In this document: positions 13,201 through 24,600 of the stretch, one piece after another
How the letters are laid out: every line of letters starts with the position of its first letter
Position numbering within the stretch: position 1 is the first letter of the stretch
DNA from: Malania oleifera
Lineage: Eukaryota; Streptophyta; Magnoliopsida; Santalales; Ximeniaceae
Direction: 5' to 3'
Assembly: GCF_029873635.1 (NCBI RefSeq)
Contig: NC_080422.1
Span: 6,665,764-6,729,763 of the forward strand
Length of the DNA: 64,000 nt
Position numbers and translations under genes: made by a program
The notes under the pieces: generated by a model
Database searches by the model: none
What the model saw: only the letters and a program-made list of their open reading frames with translations
Told to the model about the DNA's origin: nothing

Positions 13201-16200
13201 AATATTTGTGTACAATAAAGATGTTTTTTACACTAAGCAGATATGTACCAATACGCACAATCAATCCACTCACAGATAATAGTAATTTATGCTCAAGTGA
13301 GATAAGGTCAAGCTATATGTCAACTCTCAACCAATGTGTATATATTGTATATACGTGAGAGTGATACCTTTGATTTAAGATAATATATTTAACAAGCAAA
13401 TAATCAAAGGACCTTGAACTTCTTATGAAAATATCTCAACAAATATATTTCAAATATTAAGCACATCGGAGATAGGATTTCAAAGTTATGTGGTTTTGGT
13501 CGCCCGGTGAGTGGTTCGGTTAGCCGAGTCTTGAACTTCGGTCGACCGAGATCAATTTGAACTAATAGTTCGGTTGGCTAAGGAAGGCGAGGACGGTCAC
13601 ATCTCATCTTTGGTTGACCGTGGACTATATGCTCAAATCTTGTTCAGCCGGCTGAAGTTTGGTCAAATTGTTGACCTTTAATGTGTTCGGTCGACCGAGA
13701 CATTTATAATGCCAAGGATTCGGTTGCCCGAGACCACTTAAAATTAGCATGTAAGTCCTGTTTGGTCTCTGTGCTTCATCAACCTTGTGTAAACAAGCAT
13801 ATGACATTTAAGTTTGAAGGGTGATGGATCCTATGGTCATTCTAAGGCCTCTTGAGCATAAAAACCTATTATGCATGAGATGCAAATATTACAAATCATT
13901 ATTACAGACCCAAAGTATAAAACAAAATGCATTTACAATAAGAACAAATGTCTTCTTCTTCTTCTTTTGCTCCTCTGATTCGTCATAGAATACGTCAGAT
14001 GATATGGTCTTTATGTTCCTCCTGACTTCCATCTCTTCCTTATGTGTGCACTAAAATATTAAGTCTGCTCAAGCATTGAATACACACATAAGTAACTTGC
14101 GGTTCGTTATTATCAAAATTAGGGATCAAACTCAAAAAGTCAACACACGATTTTGAACCTATCAGATCTAGTCAAATCCCACTATTGGCTCACAAAAACA
14201 TTCTCCACTCTTGGAGCAATATAGTGTTTTGCCATTGAGAAGGGGAAGAAAATTGGTTGGCTAAGGTGGCACTCTCACGTTCTTGGTAAGCTATAAATCG
14301 TCGTTTTTTTAGTAGGTTGTTTAATTGTTTGTCAATTTTCTTTAAGTTTTTTTTTTTTTTTGTTTTTTGTTTTTTAATTAGATTACACATGAATATATAT
14401 TTTTTTATTGTTGATAAATGCTAAAATTTCAGTTTTTTATTATTTTTTCTTGATTCAATTCTTTAAAAAATATAAAATTTCATTTTTTTAATTAATTTTC
14501 TTGACCCCTTCCTTTACTTTTTATTGTTTAGAGAAAGCATACAATGAAGTATGGTTTTATTTATTGTTAAAATTTAAATTCATTTCACTATATTGTTTGT
14601 TGCAAGTATTTTGGTGTATGCATGTCATTTGCTTCGATTCTTGATTTAGGATTTTAAAATTGGGATTTTGATTCGCGATTCGAATCTTGATTTGACAACT
14701 ATGTCAGGAATGATAAACTCCACACACGTGATATCACTCATGTTTTCAGCCTTGAACTCAACAAACTTACCCTCCGTGGATGCTTATATTCTGCAATTTC
14801 CCCCTCAAGCCCCTCTGTGGATTCTTTGGGCTTAGAAGTCTGTTCTTTATGCCCTCAAATAATGCAACTAGTTGCATGAGCTCACTAAGCATCTGCACAA
14901 ACCTCTCCTTTTCTTATTCAACAAAAAACTCTTTTTCAGGCAACCATGTTTTGAGTTTTAACAATATCAAGTTGATTGCTTATCTCTTTAACTGGTGGAG
15001 TGGTTTGTTCGTTTGTAACCATGGTCTTAAATTTCCACGAAATTGTCAAAATTTCCATCGAAATTTCCTATTTCCGTCACCCTCGAAATCGAAATGACAG
15101 TGGATTTCCATATTTACACAATTTCCGTCGAAATATCAACGAATCATCCAAAATTTATTGAAATCTCGAAATTTTTCGCGAAACTTGTCGAAATTTTAAC
15201 TATACGATGAAATTTCGTCAGAATTCAAATGAGAAATTTATGAGTGAAGTGAAATTTCTATTTTAATTTCTTTTATTTATTTTATCAAAACAAAAGATTA
15301 TTACAAGCACTTTTGAAATTATATGAAAAAAAAACTTATTGTAATATTCTTTTTAACCATTCATGTGTAAATTATCATTATTTATATAATAAATAATATT
15401 TAAATGATTTATGAATTCCATTTTTATTAACTGAATATGTTTAATGTATATTATCTTACACATATGTTTGATACATATACTATTTTACAACTTTTCCACC
15501 TCATACAAAACAAAGATGTGTTTAATTCGTAATATATTAATCCTAAAACTTATATTATTATCTTTGTTAACTATTTCTAAAGTTTCACAAAGAATTCTAT
15601 GCTTTACTACTAATTTCTGTTATTTTTCAAATCGAAATTGAAATTGACATTGAAATCGAAATTTTCATCGAAATTTTCTTACTTTTGGAGCTTCGAAATT
15701 TGAGTCGAAATCGAAATTTAAGTCCTTGGTTGTAACCATGGCCTCTTTTGTCCCCATATCTAAACTAGCCATTACTTCTATCAATGTCTGTGCTTTCCTT
15801 CTTGAATTATTGTAGATCCAGATTTCTTCATTTGACAAGGACATGGGTATCTCTTCAGATCTTCAATTCAAGCACATCTCAGAGAATCAACTCAAATTGG
15901 CCCTTGGTCACCACGGTTGTTGGCAATGACTGGGTATCGGTGTGACAGTAGGGATGCAACCCTGAAAAGTGGGTGTTACAACAACAGCATTAAAGATTGA
16001 ATTTGAGGCTGTGAGTTGGGGATTTGCGAAGTTCTCACGTTCAGTAGCACACAGAGATGGAAGACGGAAGAGCCACAACTCTGTGAGGTTGTAGATGTGC
16101 AGCAGGCAGCTTGTGATGCTGCAACTATTGTTGGCAAGGCTTTGATGATGATGGCACTCTAGTTGTGGCTCATGATTTAAGGGAAAGGAGATTCCGGTGA

Positions 16201-19200
16201 TTCAATAGTTGTTAAACATCTCTAGTTGGGTGTTGTGGCTGGTGGCTGCAGTTGTGATTACAATGGCTAGGGTTTCAACTGTGGCTGGTCAGACTTGAGT
16301 GATGGTTATTTGATGGTTGGGGGGGTGGGCAGTGATGGATGGTCGTTTGATGATGGTAGCGAGGGAGGATCAAGATGAGGCTCTTATACCAAATTGATGC
16401 AAGACCGGGACAAGAAAGTAATGCATGAAAATTGAGAAAACAATAGGAAAATAAACCATAAATTAAAAGAAAAAATAAAAATGAAGACAAAATTCAGTTG
16501 AATGCTCAATATTCCAATCTGTTCCTCATGGTCAGACATCAAGCCTTTCTATAGGCTTTCTCCCAATACTAAATAAGTAAATAATATTTAGGAATTAATA
16601 TAAAACCCTAATTAATGAAACGTAATACCAAATCCCTAAAAATTTGAAGAACACATAAATGTAAAATATTTAAATTATAAAAACCCTAGATAATCATAAA
16701 GACCCTACACAATCTACTAGTGTATTTGCTTATAAAATTCTACAATAAAGTAGAAAAAAAAAATCCTAATACTAATAAACTACAAGATCACCCAAAATTC
16801 CTAAAAATGCCAAACATTTCCATTTCAAGCCTTGAAGCTCATATTGCGTCAGCTTGTGCCTGAAGAGTATTTCATACTAGAAGCACTTTTTAAGTTCCAC
16901 ATTTCAGTGTACTTATGTTGTTGGAACTCATTTCTCTATCTTTACAGGGTGCACAGCTGCACATGTTTAATAATTTTCAATGTTTTTACCCATGTGGCTT
17001 AAAAATTTCTTTCATTAATCATTCTCTTTTTTTCTGCTTACTATTTGACACAAAACAGGGGTATTTTGTGGCTTTACCGGAAGCAGCCTGGAAATGGTAT
17101 GGCTATCTTTCCCTTTTCCTTTTTTATATTATTTGATGTCTTTCTTTTAGATTGTTTGTGTACATGATTTATGAGGCCAACAGGTCCTGATCACCAATTG
17201 GTGGATCTCTCTCTCATTAAAAAGAGATAAATGTGCTCTTCCTGTCTATGGATATTGTATGTTCAACAGCGTGTGTTGTGTGTCTGTGTGTGCTTGTCAT
17301 ATTATAATCCAAGATACTTAGATAAATAGCTATATTTTTTGGGAGATATTTTATTTATTGTTTATTTGTACCTTTTTCTTTTGATTTAATATTGTTAAAG
17401 TTATTATTTGGGATTGCTCTGGTGATTAGCCAACAGCGGATTATGCATGTATTATTGAACCTTCACAGACAAACTTAGATATTCAATCCTCCATAATGAA
17501 TGAACCTGTTATGGAATCCATTATTGTGTGTTTATGCAGTTTATGCTTCTGATGTTATACTTATGGGTCAATAGGGGATTTTACTATTTCTTAAGGAAAC
17601 ATCAGGGGTTTTGGTGTCTACTTAAAGTACCAAGAAACATTTCCTTTATCTGTTGAAGTTAGACAACAAGAAGGGATTTCTGTACATCTCTTGATGATTT
17701 TATTTGTTTTATTTGCAAAGGAAATTGAAGGCAAATATTCACAACCTTAAGTCATTCTCGTGGAATGGAGCTCTCAACCCAAATGTTTGTTGTTAAGCCA
17801 CCACTTTACCTAAAAGCTTAAGATATTATGTTGTGGCAACGATGTATGTCAAGACTTAACACTCCTCTATATGTGCAGCCCGATTGCACGTGGAGGGAAA
17901 TAAACAGACAATAAATACTACCCATCTAAAAGCTTAAAACTGCCAGTTTGTGGGTCAGCAATGTATGTCAAATCTTAACATTTGTCAGAGGAAAAGCCTT
18001 TTAAATGCTTGCCAAAGAACTGCACTTCACTACAAATGCTATGTGAAAACAGTGGGTTGTTTAGTACTTATTGGATTTCAGGGTCCCAAGCGCTAGGAGG
18101 TTGTATCAATATCAAGATTCAAGAAAGATGTGCACTAGATTTGCCCATAGGAACACCATTATAACTTTCACATTCAGTATTTTTTGTTTACAAGAATGCA
18201 TTTTTGAACATGAATTGTTTAATTTTTCAGCAGTAGTTTTCAGTCTGCTGGTTGTAGAGATTTAAAAACAAACAAACAAAAAAGTGGGGGTGGGGGGAAG
18301 ATGTTGGTGGTGGATTGTTAAGAGATTTTTGTCTGCCTGTTTTGCAGAGGATGCTGAACTCACTCCTCTGTTACGCCTTGGGGCTGGAGCATGTGCTGGA
18401 ATTATAGCCATGTCAGCAACCTACCCAATGGACATGGTACGGGGTCGGCTAACTGTCCAGGTATCTGTTCTTATTTCGTTATGAAGTTCATTCAGCATGG
18501 TGTTTTCCCTTGAATTTCATGGCTGTGCTGGGTGGTCCCTATATCTTAGAATTATGATGGTTTTCACATTGTTCTTGTGTTGTAGACTGAGAAATCTCCT
18601 CGACAGTACAAAGGAATATTTCATGCTCTTTCGACAGTCCTCCGAGAAGAAGGCCCTCGGGCTTTGTACAAAGGCTGGCTTCCTTCTGTCATTGGAGTAG
18701 TGAGTTGAATATTTATTTTTTTATTGGAATTAATATTTTTCCTTTGAATTATTTTACCTGTCCTTGGAGTTGCCTGTCACTCTGGGGACATCCAATAAAG
18801 CTGGAATAGCGTCTACAGATATATATATATATATATATATATATAAATGTGCTCCTCATTTGTCGAAAGTGAAGTCCATCTATGGAGGATCAGAAATGGG
18901 TTTAGTTCTTTTTTTTTTGTTAGCTATGTCTCTGATATTTAATCATTACTGCTCAATTATATGTCCTGCGAACTTTGCCCTTTCAAAATGGGTTCCTTAT
19001 GGCGCCCAATTGCTCATGACTGTACTGTCATTGGAGTTGGGAAATCTGTGGTGTCTTCTTGTTGTGAGCTGCACACTTAATTATAGCTAATAATCAATTT
19101 GTCTACCCTGAAAATTTTCCCTGTGAGATGTTTTCCTCACTCAATAGCTTGCTAGATGCTGTTGCACATGGGAATGAAGGATATCTGGTTATGCTGTCAT

Positions 19201-20402
19201 TGATCTTAAAAATTTTTGTGTTTCACTCAATATATATGAGCTGCTACTCCTGTTTCTTTTAACTTCATTGCTGCTATATCATAGAGATTAGAATTTGTAC
19301 CTTTGTGTGGGTTTAGGGTCCTAAATGGCCTTATTGGTGCTTGCAGATTCCATATGTTGGCCTCAATTTTGCAGTGTATGAATCTTTGAAAGACTATTTG
19401 ATCAAAAGTAAACCATTTGGACTTGTTGAGAACTCAGATTTGAGTGTAATAACAAGGCTTGCATGTGGGGCAGCTGCTGGAACTGTCGGCCAGACAGTTG
19501 CTTACCCTCTTGATGTCATCCGTCGAAGAATGCAAATGGTAGGCTGGAAAGATGCTGCTTCAGTTGTCACAGGTGATGGGGCAAGCAAGGCACCGCTTGA
19601 ATATACTGGAATGGTTGATGCATTTAGGAAGACGGTTCGGCATGAGGGATTTGGTGCATTATACAAGGGTCTGGTTCCCAATTCAGTCAAGGTAATGTAT
19701 TAGGTTCTGTAGTAAACTTTGTTTTTTTTTTGGGTCTTGGGGAAGGATCAAACTATCTTCAGATTACAAGCTTTGAATTAGTAAATTGGAGGGTTATTTA
19801 CCCTTAGCTAAGTATAATATGACTGATATTATTATGTTCAAACCCCAAATCAAACACCACAATAAAGTAGGCGTGCACACCAAATTAAAAACACAGAATA
19901 AACACCAAGATACACATGGTTAAGCTTTGAAAGCCTACGTCAACGATCAAAGGAGGAAATAATTTTCCCTATGAATCACGTGGACATGTAATGAACATCA
20001 TAATCTCTTAAATTCTCAAATTCTAATCCCAAATACTTTTGGCCTCATGCAAAGAGAAGAAATTTATCAAAACCCTTCTAACATAACCAATATGTTTATA
20101 CAAGTATTATCCACGAATGCAAAATTAATCCTCAGGTTGAGGAAAGGAATTCAAGAGACACTCAATGCTCATTTTCTTGTCCTTTTTTTTGGGGGGGGGG
20201 GGGGGGGGGGGGTGTGGAGACGGGTGTGGTTGGGAATCATATTATTGCATTATATTTGACATACATGGGTGATTATATGGTACGAAACATCCTAACACCA
20301 GTTCCATTCTCATTTTAGGTGGTTCCTTCCATAGCAATTGCATTTGTGACATATGAGGTAGTGAAGGACATTCTTGGAGTTGAGATGAGGATATCTGACT
20401 GA
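6451..20402 (+). CDS. ADNT1: mitochondrial adenine-nucleotide carrier, ADNT1 type (8 exons)
   Basis: Coding exons by my splicing: 6451-6617, 8761-8809, 11160-11323, 17059-17096, 18348-18460, 18586-18699, 19347-19691 and 20319-20402. All introns are GT-AG, and the joined frame is 1074 nt (357 aa). The protein has the three Solcar repeats of the mitochondrial carrier family, with signatures PLERLK (63-68), PMDMVR (166-171) and PLDVIR (269-274). Its sequence follows Arabidopsis ADNT1 almost colinearly, from MASEDV to an RISD C-terminus (family length about 350). Family knowledge: ADNT1 exchanges AMP, ADP and ATP across the inner mitochondrial membrane, mainly in non-green tissue. The start is the first in-frame ATG after a CT-rich leader and matches the family. 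Exons 2 (49 bp) and 4 (38 bp) are very small. Intron 3 is 5.7 kb and full of transposons. The frame is intact, so it is probably functional. The downstream neighbour is convergent. Confidence 0.95.
7848..8540. mobile_element. hAT-like MITE in ADNT1 intron 1
   Basis: The ends are inverted (AATGTTTTAAAA on the left, TTTGAAACATT on the right). The element is flanked by an 8-bp near-perfect duplication, TATTAGCC at 7840-7847 and TATTAGCA at 8541-8548, which is the target-duplication length typical of hAT elements. The subterminal parts are rich in AAGGCGAGG/CCTTGCCTTGAGG motifs in opposite orientation. It has no coding capacity. Confidence 0.7.
9060..9405 (+). mobile_element. degenerate LINE (RTE-like) 3' coding remnant
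   Basis: The plus strand reads, with interruptions, KMRMLRW, then LRNERIYGKLA, a KMRxGRLRW-like stretch and finally DWQKRIHV. These follow the order of the C-terminal end of plant non-LTR retrotransposon reverse-transcriptase proteins (RMLRW ... IRNE ... GRLRWFGH ... WRxRI). Stops and at least one frameshift show it is dead. No poly-A tail or target duplication was found, so it is probably an old 5'-truncated fragment in ADNT1 intron 2. Confidence 0.6.
9597..10022. repeat. MITE-like repeat in ADNT1 intron 2
   Basis: It starts AGGGGTGTATTTGAGCTGAG and ends with GACTCACTTTTATTCATAGG. The interior alternates GAGCTTAACTTAAACTC-like and TTGACTTAAACTTGG-like phrases. Ends of this kind are common in small non-autonomous plant elements, but inverted repeat and target duplication are not clean here. 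Confidence 0.4.
10371..10566. repeat. perfect 98-bp tandem duplication in intron 2
   Basis: A 98-bp unit beginning AATCTAAGTTACAAACCAC occurs twice head to tail (period 98, first copy from about 10371, second from about 10469) with no difference that I can see. The lack of divergence suggests a recent event, or an assembly duplication. Confidence 0.9.
12643..14145 (-). mobile_element. solo LTR in ADNT1 intron 3
   Basis: The 1503-bp element has perfect 10-bp inverted ends (TGTTGACTTT ... AAAGTCAACA) and a perfect 5-bp target duplication, CACGA, at 12638-12642 and 14146-14150. No internal domain is present, so it is a solo LTR or a small LTR-like unit. Sequence inside (GGGTTCGG near 12927 and GGGTGGAGCGACACC near 13003) recurs in opposite orientation in the element at 47192-51516, which is the same family. 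A roughly 33-bp unit (GTGCTCTCCTAACCGAGTC) occurs twice near 13079-13130. Variants of TCGGTCGACCGA are scattered at about 13490-13740. Confidence 0.8.
14160..16870 (-). mobile_element. old LTR-retroelement remnant in intron 3
   Basis: The minus strand at 16393-16377 reads TTTGGTATAAGAGCCTC, close to the plant initiator-Met tRNA primer-binding motif TGGTATCAGAGCC. This suggests an LTR to its right (about 16395-16870) and an internal region to its left. The minus strand on both sides of the MITE at 15019-15729 keeps coding-like sequence that I cannot assign to a domain. It is a broken, old fossil and its limits are approximate. Confidence 0.4.
15019..15729. mobile_element. MITE in ADNT1 intron 3
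   Basis: The left end CCATGGTCTTAAATTTC and the right end GAAATTTAAGTCCTTGG are inverted with two mismatches. TTGTAA (extended to TTGTAACCATGG) lies immediately outside both ends, at 15013-15018 and 15730-15735. The interior is filled with variants of TCGAAATTTCG. There is no open reading frame of interest. It sits inside an older element remnant. Confidence 0.65.
18818..18845. repeat. (TA)n microsatellite
   Basis: An uninterrupted TA run inside ADNT1 intron 6. Confidence 0.85.
20191..20212. repeat. 22-base G run in ADNT1 intron 7
   Basis: Eight T are followed by 22 consecutive G on the coding strand, about 107 bases upstream of the last exon. Such a run can form a G-quadruplex in DNA or pre-mRNA, and it is also a common site of length errors in sequencing. 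Confidence 0.85.
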
Positions 20403-20607
20403 AGTTAAAGGGCAGTGTGATCTTCATTAAAGTTCGTTGTCTATTTGTAAGCTGAAAGAAAGGAGGAGGTGAATCATGGTCAAATAGTTATACGGGCAGT
20501 GAGAAAACTCAAATCAGATACTGAATAGCCTATCACCTGCGCCATCCACTCGGATCTCTCCATCAGAATAGAAGTTAGTTTTTAGTTAGTTATTTTCAAA
20601 CATTGCC

Positions 20608-20613
20608 AATAAA
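20608..20613 (+). terminator. candidate polyadenylation signal of ADNT1
   Basis: AATAAA lies 206 bp after the stop codon at 20400-20402, a usual 3'-UTR length for a plant gene. The cleavage site itself cannot be read from sequence. Confidence 0.45.
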
Positions 20614-20819
20614 GATTTGTGATGAAATGATGCAGCTTGATGCATTCTCATACAGCTGTCTAGAATATCTTTTAAGTTATTCTTTCTCCCAGTTTTACTT
20701 GAGACTTGTTAATTATGAAGTAGAAAGAAGGTTTTTTGTCTTGTACGCTACACTGTTGAAAATTTTCTGTGCAGAGACTTCTTCTTTTTATTCTTCCTTT
20801 TTATTTTATTTTTACAAAA

Positions 20820-21658
20820 AGACACACTTTACAGACACGTGAAAGTGGTCATTATTTTGCCATTAATAACGAGACTGCATCAGTCTATCAGCCGCTGCGT
20901 CTCATAAGTTGTTTTTAGGACGATACGAGGAAAAATTATCAATACTACGTTATATGGGAAATAACAAAGCTAGCCCTGAAAAGCAAAGGAACCATCATGA
21001 ATCGACCAATTTTACAAATATGATTTCCATTTTGCGACCTTTCTAACAGGAGATTATCTTTCCAACTACATAAAAATTTGTAGATTCCAACTGTAAACAA
21101 CTAATAGATTAAATGAGAAAAGCCTGTGAAATTGTCACTGCCACCATGTCTGTTCTGAACTTATTATGGAGGGAGAGCGGCCCAGGGTCTGGTCGTTGTG
21201 AGAAATAATTTTGTTTTTTATCCCTTTGAAAAAAAAAAAAAAAAAAACATAAAAATTTATAAATAAATAAATAAACTGTTGAATGGGAAAAGCCAGTGAA
21301 GCTGTCATTGCCAGCAGATTGCATTACGTAACAGCATCAGAAACTACTACGCACCTTGATTCCCCATTTGCTAAAAAGGCACCCACCAAAAATTTAACAA
21401 GACACAACAGAATACATGCAATTTCATATACAATTTAAATTGATGAATCGGAAACCCTGAGGTTGCCACTAAATTATCTACCACATGATGACACTGATGA
21501 TGCCCAACAGCATCCCACCTTGTTCTAACAAGGTTCCCTCACTGGAAAAAAAAAAAATGAACCAATCAAACCAAATACCTAATATGCAAAAATAAACAAA
21601 TAAGTAATAACGACATACATGATCAATACATATAACAACTTCAGACACATAATAAATC
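20820..21658. other. intergenic space between convergent genes
   Basis: This spacer lies between the 3' end of the nucleotide-carrier gene and the 3' end of the minus-strand CIP1-like gene. It is AT-rich, with a poly-A run at about 21228-21247 and a short (TAAA)n tract. No gene is recognised. It must contain both 3' UTRs. Confidence 0.7.
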
Positions 21659-24600
21659 TCAGGCAGTGGTCCTTCGAGTCCTAACCACCACCTTTGAAAC
21701 CACTTCCCTGTAGTAATCACAGCGGCTCCGATGATAATCAATCCACAAGCACAGCTGCCTTATTGCTTCCCTCTTCTCCTCTCCCAGCCCCATCATCCCC
21801 TCTTCCTTCTCTCTCATCAGCTTCTCCATCTCTCCCACCTTCTTCCCCAGCTGCACCACTTCCCTCGCCAGCTTCTCCTTCTCTCTCTTCTCCATGTCTG
21901 CCTTCACTTCCAGGTTCCCGACCCTTTCCTGCAATGCCGATTCTTCTTCCTTCTTGTTCCGCAGCTGCCCGACTAGATTACCGACGTCCTCCTTCAACCT
22001 CTCTCTCTCTTTAACCGTTGCCGTCACCCAGTTCTTTGTAATTCTAAGCTCGTCCGAGATTTCAGAAACCGAGCTCTCGAACCTTTTGAAGTCTTCCTCA
22101 AACTTCTTCGCCACGGATTCCAGCCCGTTCAGGGTGTTGCTTAGCTTCTCGGATATGTCGGTGATCATCCTAGAATGAGCTTCACTGTTTGCTGCCATTG
22201 TGCTAGATAGTGTGGCAATCCTTTCTTCGAGAGCTCCATGTTCTTGCTGGAACCTCTTCTCTGCACTTCGGTAGCTCTCTTCCTTCTCGCTGAGCAGCTG
22301 CTCTGTGACCCGGAGCTTCTGGTTTGCTAACCGGAGTTTAACTTCAACCGTGCGGACATTCTCTATCAAATTACTGAGTTCATCTCCTTTGGCATCAAGG
22401 TCTCGTTTCAAGCTTTCAACCATGATCTCCAAATCTGCAACCTTCTGATCTTTAGATTCAATGTTCTCGTGGAACTCTTCTGCCATCCCTTCCATCTTCC
22501 TCTCTGCCACTTGGAGATTCACCTTGCACTCCTCAAACCAACTTTCAACTTGCTTATAGTCCCTACTCATCTTATCAAATGAATCCTCCTGCTCTTTAAG
22601 CAATTTTTGGTGATCTGCACTTCTGGTTGTGAACTCGAGGTTCTGATTCTCTATTTGGGCGAGGCTTTCCAAAGATTCTTTTCTGTGTGTCTCAATCTGC
22701 AACTCCAATTGGCATTTCTCAGTCTGCAAGGAATCCAACTCCTGCCGCATCCTGTTGGCCTCTGCCAAGAGGGTCATGATTTGAGCTGATGCTTCCGTCT
22801 CTCCATCCTCAACTCTCCTCTGCAGCGCAGAGAGTTTGTCCTCTCTCTCTGTTAATGTGTTCTCTACTTCTAAAATTCTGTCCTGCAGCCCTTCTTTTTC
22901 TACTCTTAACTCGTCAATCTCATGGTTTTTAGTTCTAATCTGCTCCTCAAGCTCACTTCTCTGGTTACATAGAGAGCTCACTTCCAGTTCCAGGGCCTTT
23001 ACCTGAGCTTTTAGGCCCTCCCCTTCTTCCAGCAATCTCTGTTGATCAGCAGTTTTGAGTGCTACCTCATCTTTTAGATTTTCAATATGAATAGAGTATT
23101 CTGAAATTTCTCCAGTCTTTTTCTCAAGTTGTCGTTCCAATTCTGATATCTGTTGTTGTAGGGATTCCATTTCCTGCTGCATCACGGCAACCTGATCCAA
23201 CAAGGCCTTGATTTGGACTGATGCATCATTGCTTTTGTGTACCAACTGCTCTTCCAATTCACTTTTTTGAACTCGTAAAGAATCCATTTCCACTTGCAGA
23301 TTTTTTACTTGTTCCATTAAGACCAGAGTTTGAGCGGATGCCTCATTATTATGATCCTCTAATCTCTTCTGCAAAGTGGAGAGCTCGTCCCCTCTCTCTT
23401 TTACTGTCCTCTCAAATTCAAAAACTCTTACCTGCACTCCCTCCTTTTCTTCTCTGAACAGTTCAATCTCTCTGTTTTTACTATTTATCTGTTCTTCCAA
23501 TTCGCTTTTCTGGCCCTTTAATGACTCTACCTCCAATTCAAGGCCCTTCACTTGCACGGTAAGACCCTCCATCTCCTTCAATACTCCCAAGTGGTCACCA
23601 GACTTGCTTTCCAACTCCCCTTTCAAATTGTTAACTTGGGTAGTCAAATCTTCTATTTTAGACAATAAATCACTCTCAATATCCTCAAGTTTCTTCTGCA
23701 GAGAAGAATGTTCATCCCCTCTCCCTATCAATGTCCTCTCCAATTCAAAAACTCTGTTATGCAGCCCCATCTTTTCCTCCGTCAATTGATCAATCTTACT
23801 GTTTTTGTTTCTTATATGTTCTTCCAATTCGCTTTTCTGGTTCTGTAGAGAGTCTACCTCAAGTCCAAGGCCCTTCACCTGCATGGTAATACCCTCCATC
23901 TCTTTCAATACTCCCTGGTGGTCTACAGACTTGCTTTCCAGCTCCCCTTTCAGATTGTTAACTTGTGCAGTCAAATCTCCAACTTTAGACAATGAATCAC
24001 TCTCAATATCCTCAAGCTTCTTCAGTAGAGCAGAATGTTCATCCCCTCTCCCTATCAATGTCCTGTCCAATTCAAAAACTCTATTCTGCAGACCCACCTT
24101 TTCCTCTCTCAATTGATCAATCTCGCTGTTTTTGCTTCTTATCTTTTCTTCCAATTCGCTTTTCTGGTTGCATAGAGAGACTACCTCCAGTTCAAGGCTC
24201 TTCACTTGCAGAGTAAGGCCCTCCATCTCTTTGAGTACTCCCTGGTGATCTGCAAACTTGCTTACTAACTCCCCTTTCAGATTGTTAATTTGTGCAGTCA
24301 AATCTTCTTCTTTAGATAATGCATCGCCCTCAATGTCCTCAATCCTTTTTAGGAGAGCAGAATGCTCATCTCCTCTATCTATTAATGTCCTCTCCTGCTC
24401 AAAAACTCTATTCTGCAGTCTCCCCTTTTCCTCTCTCAACTGATCAATCTCACTGTTTGTACTTCTTATCTGTTCCTCCAATTCGCTTTTCTGGTTCTGT
24501 TGAGAGTCTACCTCAAGTTCAAGGCTCTTCACTTGCAGAGTAAGGCCCTCCATCTCTTTGAGTACTCCCTGGTGATCTGCAAACTTGCTTTCTAACTCCC

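Noticed and set aside
18284-18700. Plus-strand frames read through intron sequence
   Set aside because: Only 18348-18460 and 18586-18699 are conserved carrier exons; the rest is intron.
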